From JBDLID01 sp039715055 (lineage in GTDB: Bacteria > Desulfobacterota > Desulfobulbia > Desulfobulbales > Desulfocapsaceae): DNA of 7,908 nt. A model generated the notes under the pieces. The model searched no databases, had not been told where the DNA came from, and saw only the letters and a list, made by a program, of their open reading frames with translations. Location of the stretch: contig JBDLID010000131.1 in the NCBI GenBank assembly GCA_039715055.1, positions 1 to 7,908 on the forward strand, read 5' to 3'. Below, piece after piece: positions 7,141 to 7,908 of the stretch. Within the stretch, counting starts at the first letter, position 1. Each line of letters starts with the position of its first letter. Both the position numbers and the translations under genes were made by a program.

Positions 7141-7389
7141 ATGGCAAAACGTACATTTGAAAACGCACTGTCCAAACTTGAACAGATCGCTGAAGAGCTT
7201 GAAGACGGTGATCTCAGTCTTGAGAAAAGCCTCAAAAAATTTGATGAAGGGGTTAAACTTGCCGACTACTGCAATGAAAAATTAACCGACGCAAAGGCCA
7301 AAGTCGAGCTGCTGCTTGAGAAAAACACTACTCTGCAGCCGGTTGACTTCGACGAGTTTGACAATGGAGATCAGGAAATATCTCAGTGA
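7141..7389 (+). CDS. xseB: Exodeoxyribonuclease VII small subunit
   Basis: XseB is the small helical subunit that, in several copies, binds the catalytic XseA to form exonuclease VII, which degrades single-stranded DNA to short oligonucleotides. At 82 aa the length is typical. The family pattern is clear: FENALSKLEQIAEELEDGDL, then SLEKSLKKFDEGVKLADYCN, and a second helix with KLTDAKAKVELLLEK, forming the predicted two-helix coiled hairpin; the acidic tail is variable. ATG 7141 fits the conserved N-terminus MAKRTFENAL, though no Shine-Dalgarno is visible before it. The large subunit gene xseA is not next to it in this window. The last 26 nt overlap the start of ispA, suggesting translational coupling in an isoprenoid operon, as in many bacteria where xseB, ispA and dxs are adjacent. 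Confidence 0.95.
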   Translation: MAKRTFENALSKLEQIAEELEDGDLSLEKSLKKFDEGVKLADYCNEKLTDAKAKVELLLEKNTTLQPVDFDEFDNGDQEISQ

Positions 7390-7908
7390 GAGGAAAAAGG
7401 CTGTTGAGCAGAGTCTCGACAATTTGGTGCCGGCTGCCACAGGTCCTTTTTCCAAGCATATCGAAGCCATGCGCTACAGTCTCTTTGCCGGCGGAAAACG
7501 GGTTCGCCCCATCCTCTGCCTGGCGGCGGCTGATGCTGTAGGTGTTGAAGAAGACTCTGCAGACGCCCTCTTTCCCATCGCCTGCGCCCTGGAGTGTATC
7601 CACACATACTCCCTCATCCATGACGATCTGCCGGCCATGGACGATGACGCTCTAAGAAGAGGCAAGGCGACCAGTCACATCCTCTTTGGTGAGGCCGGTG
7701 CCATTCTTGCCGGAGACGGCCTGCTGACCCTGGCCTTTGAACTGCTCAGTGATCCTGCGGTCAGCGTCATAGGCAGCGACAGACAGCTGGAGATCATCAA
7801 CCTGGTCAGCTCATGTGCCGGGCCGCTGGGTATGGTCGGTGGTCAATCACTGGATATGGAAATGGAGCAGCAGGAATTTCCGTTTTCAACCCTTGAACAG
7901 ATCCATCG
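7364..7908 (+). CDS. ispA: Geranyl/farnesyl diphosphate synthase, N-terminal part (3' end outside window)
   Basis: This short-chain trans-prenyltransferase condenses isopentenyl diphosphate with dimethylallyl and geranyl diphosphates to make C10-C15 precursors of quinones, undecaprenyl carriers and other isoprenoids. The frame stays open to the right edge; 181 codons are visible, about 60% of a normal ~295-aa protein. From my translation, MEIRKYLSERKKAVEQSLDN is followed by the substrate-binding GGKRVRP, then ECIHTYSLIHDDLPAMDDD, which holds the first aspartate-rich motif with the two-residue insertion typical of bacterial IspA, and RRGKATSH just after. GEAGAILAGDGLLTLAF and GMVGGQSLDME also match the family. 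The second aspartate-rich motif lies beyond the window. The start at ATG 7364 overlaps xseB by 26 nt in the +1 frame. No good Shine-Dalgarno is seen, so reinitiation after xseB is likely. Exact product length cannot be told from this part. Confidence 0.94.
   Translation, partial: MEIRKYLSERKKAVEQSLDNLVPAATGPFSKHIEAMRYSLFAGGKRVRPILCLAAADAVGVEEDSADALFPIACALECIHTYSLIHDDLPAMDDDALRRGKATSHILFGEAGAILAGDGLLTLAFELLSDPAVSVIGSDRQLEIINLVSSCAGPLGMVGGQSLDMEMEQQEFPFSTLEQIH

Noticed and set aside
7016..7285. 89-codon plus-strand frame covering the intergenic region and overlapping xseB
   Set aside because: Most of it overlaps xseB in another frame, and the intergenic part does not resemble a protein or start with a ribosome-binding site.
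1..7908. CRISPR array, tRNA/rRNA gene, insertion sequence, toxin-antitoxin or defence cassette
   Set aside because: I looked for spaced direct repeats, transposase motifs, terminal inverted repeats and RNA-gene signatures and saw none; nearly all of the window is housekeeping coding sequence.

Overview
The window looks like an ordinary chromosomal stretch of a Gram-negative bacterium. The gene set and order (a dnaE-type polymerase III alpha subunit; xerC-hslV-hslU; xseB followed by ispA), the roughly balanced base composition and the style of the proteins suggest a Desulfobacterota ('deltaproteobacterial') sulfate reducer or relative, perhaps Desulfobulbales. That placement is inference from recollection, not a computed result.

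Layout. Positions 1-1896 (+) hold the C-terminal half of dnaE, cut by the left edge. After 45 nt, 1942-3375 (+) encodes a membrane-anchored GAF-GGDEF diguanylate cyclase with an intact GGEEF signature. It converges, with a 12-nt gap, on a minus-strand block that reads in the order xerC (6951-6052), hslV (5931-5401), hslU (5375-3954) and a small cysteine-rich zinc-ribbon/DUF2007-like protein (3912-3388). Divergent from xerC, across a 189-nt intergenic region with a 7-bp inverted repeat, lie xseB (7141-7389, +) and the start of ispA (7364-7908, +, cut by the right edge). ispA overlaps xseB by 26 nt in another frame.

How the genes work together. HslV (peptidase) and HslU (AAA+ unfoldase) form one ATP-dependent protease. 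XerC beside them is the long-known neighbour, as in the Bacillus codV-codW-codX cluster, and resolves chromosome dimers. XseB is the small subunit of exonuclease VII. IspA makes C10/C15 prenyl diphosphates for quinones and cell-wall lipid carriers. DnaE replicates the chromosome. The diguanylate cyclase makes c-di-GMP in response to an unidentified signal.

I find no mobile element, CRISPR array, RNA gene or obviously transferred region, and I do not see a clearly new system. The least explained item is the 174-aa protein with two matched zinc ribbons downstream of hslU. Smaller points are the altered inhibitory site of the cyclase, a long linker in the HslU I-domain, and weak ribosome-binding sites at several starts.
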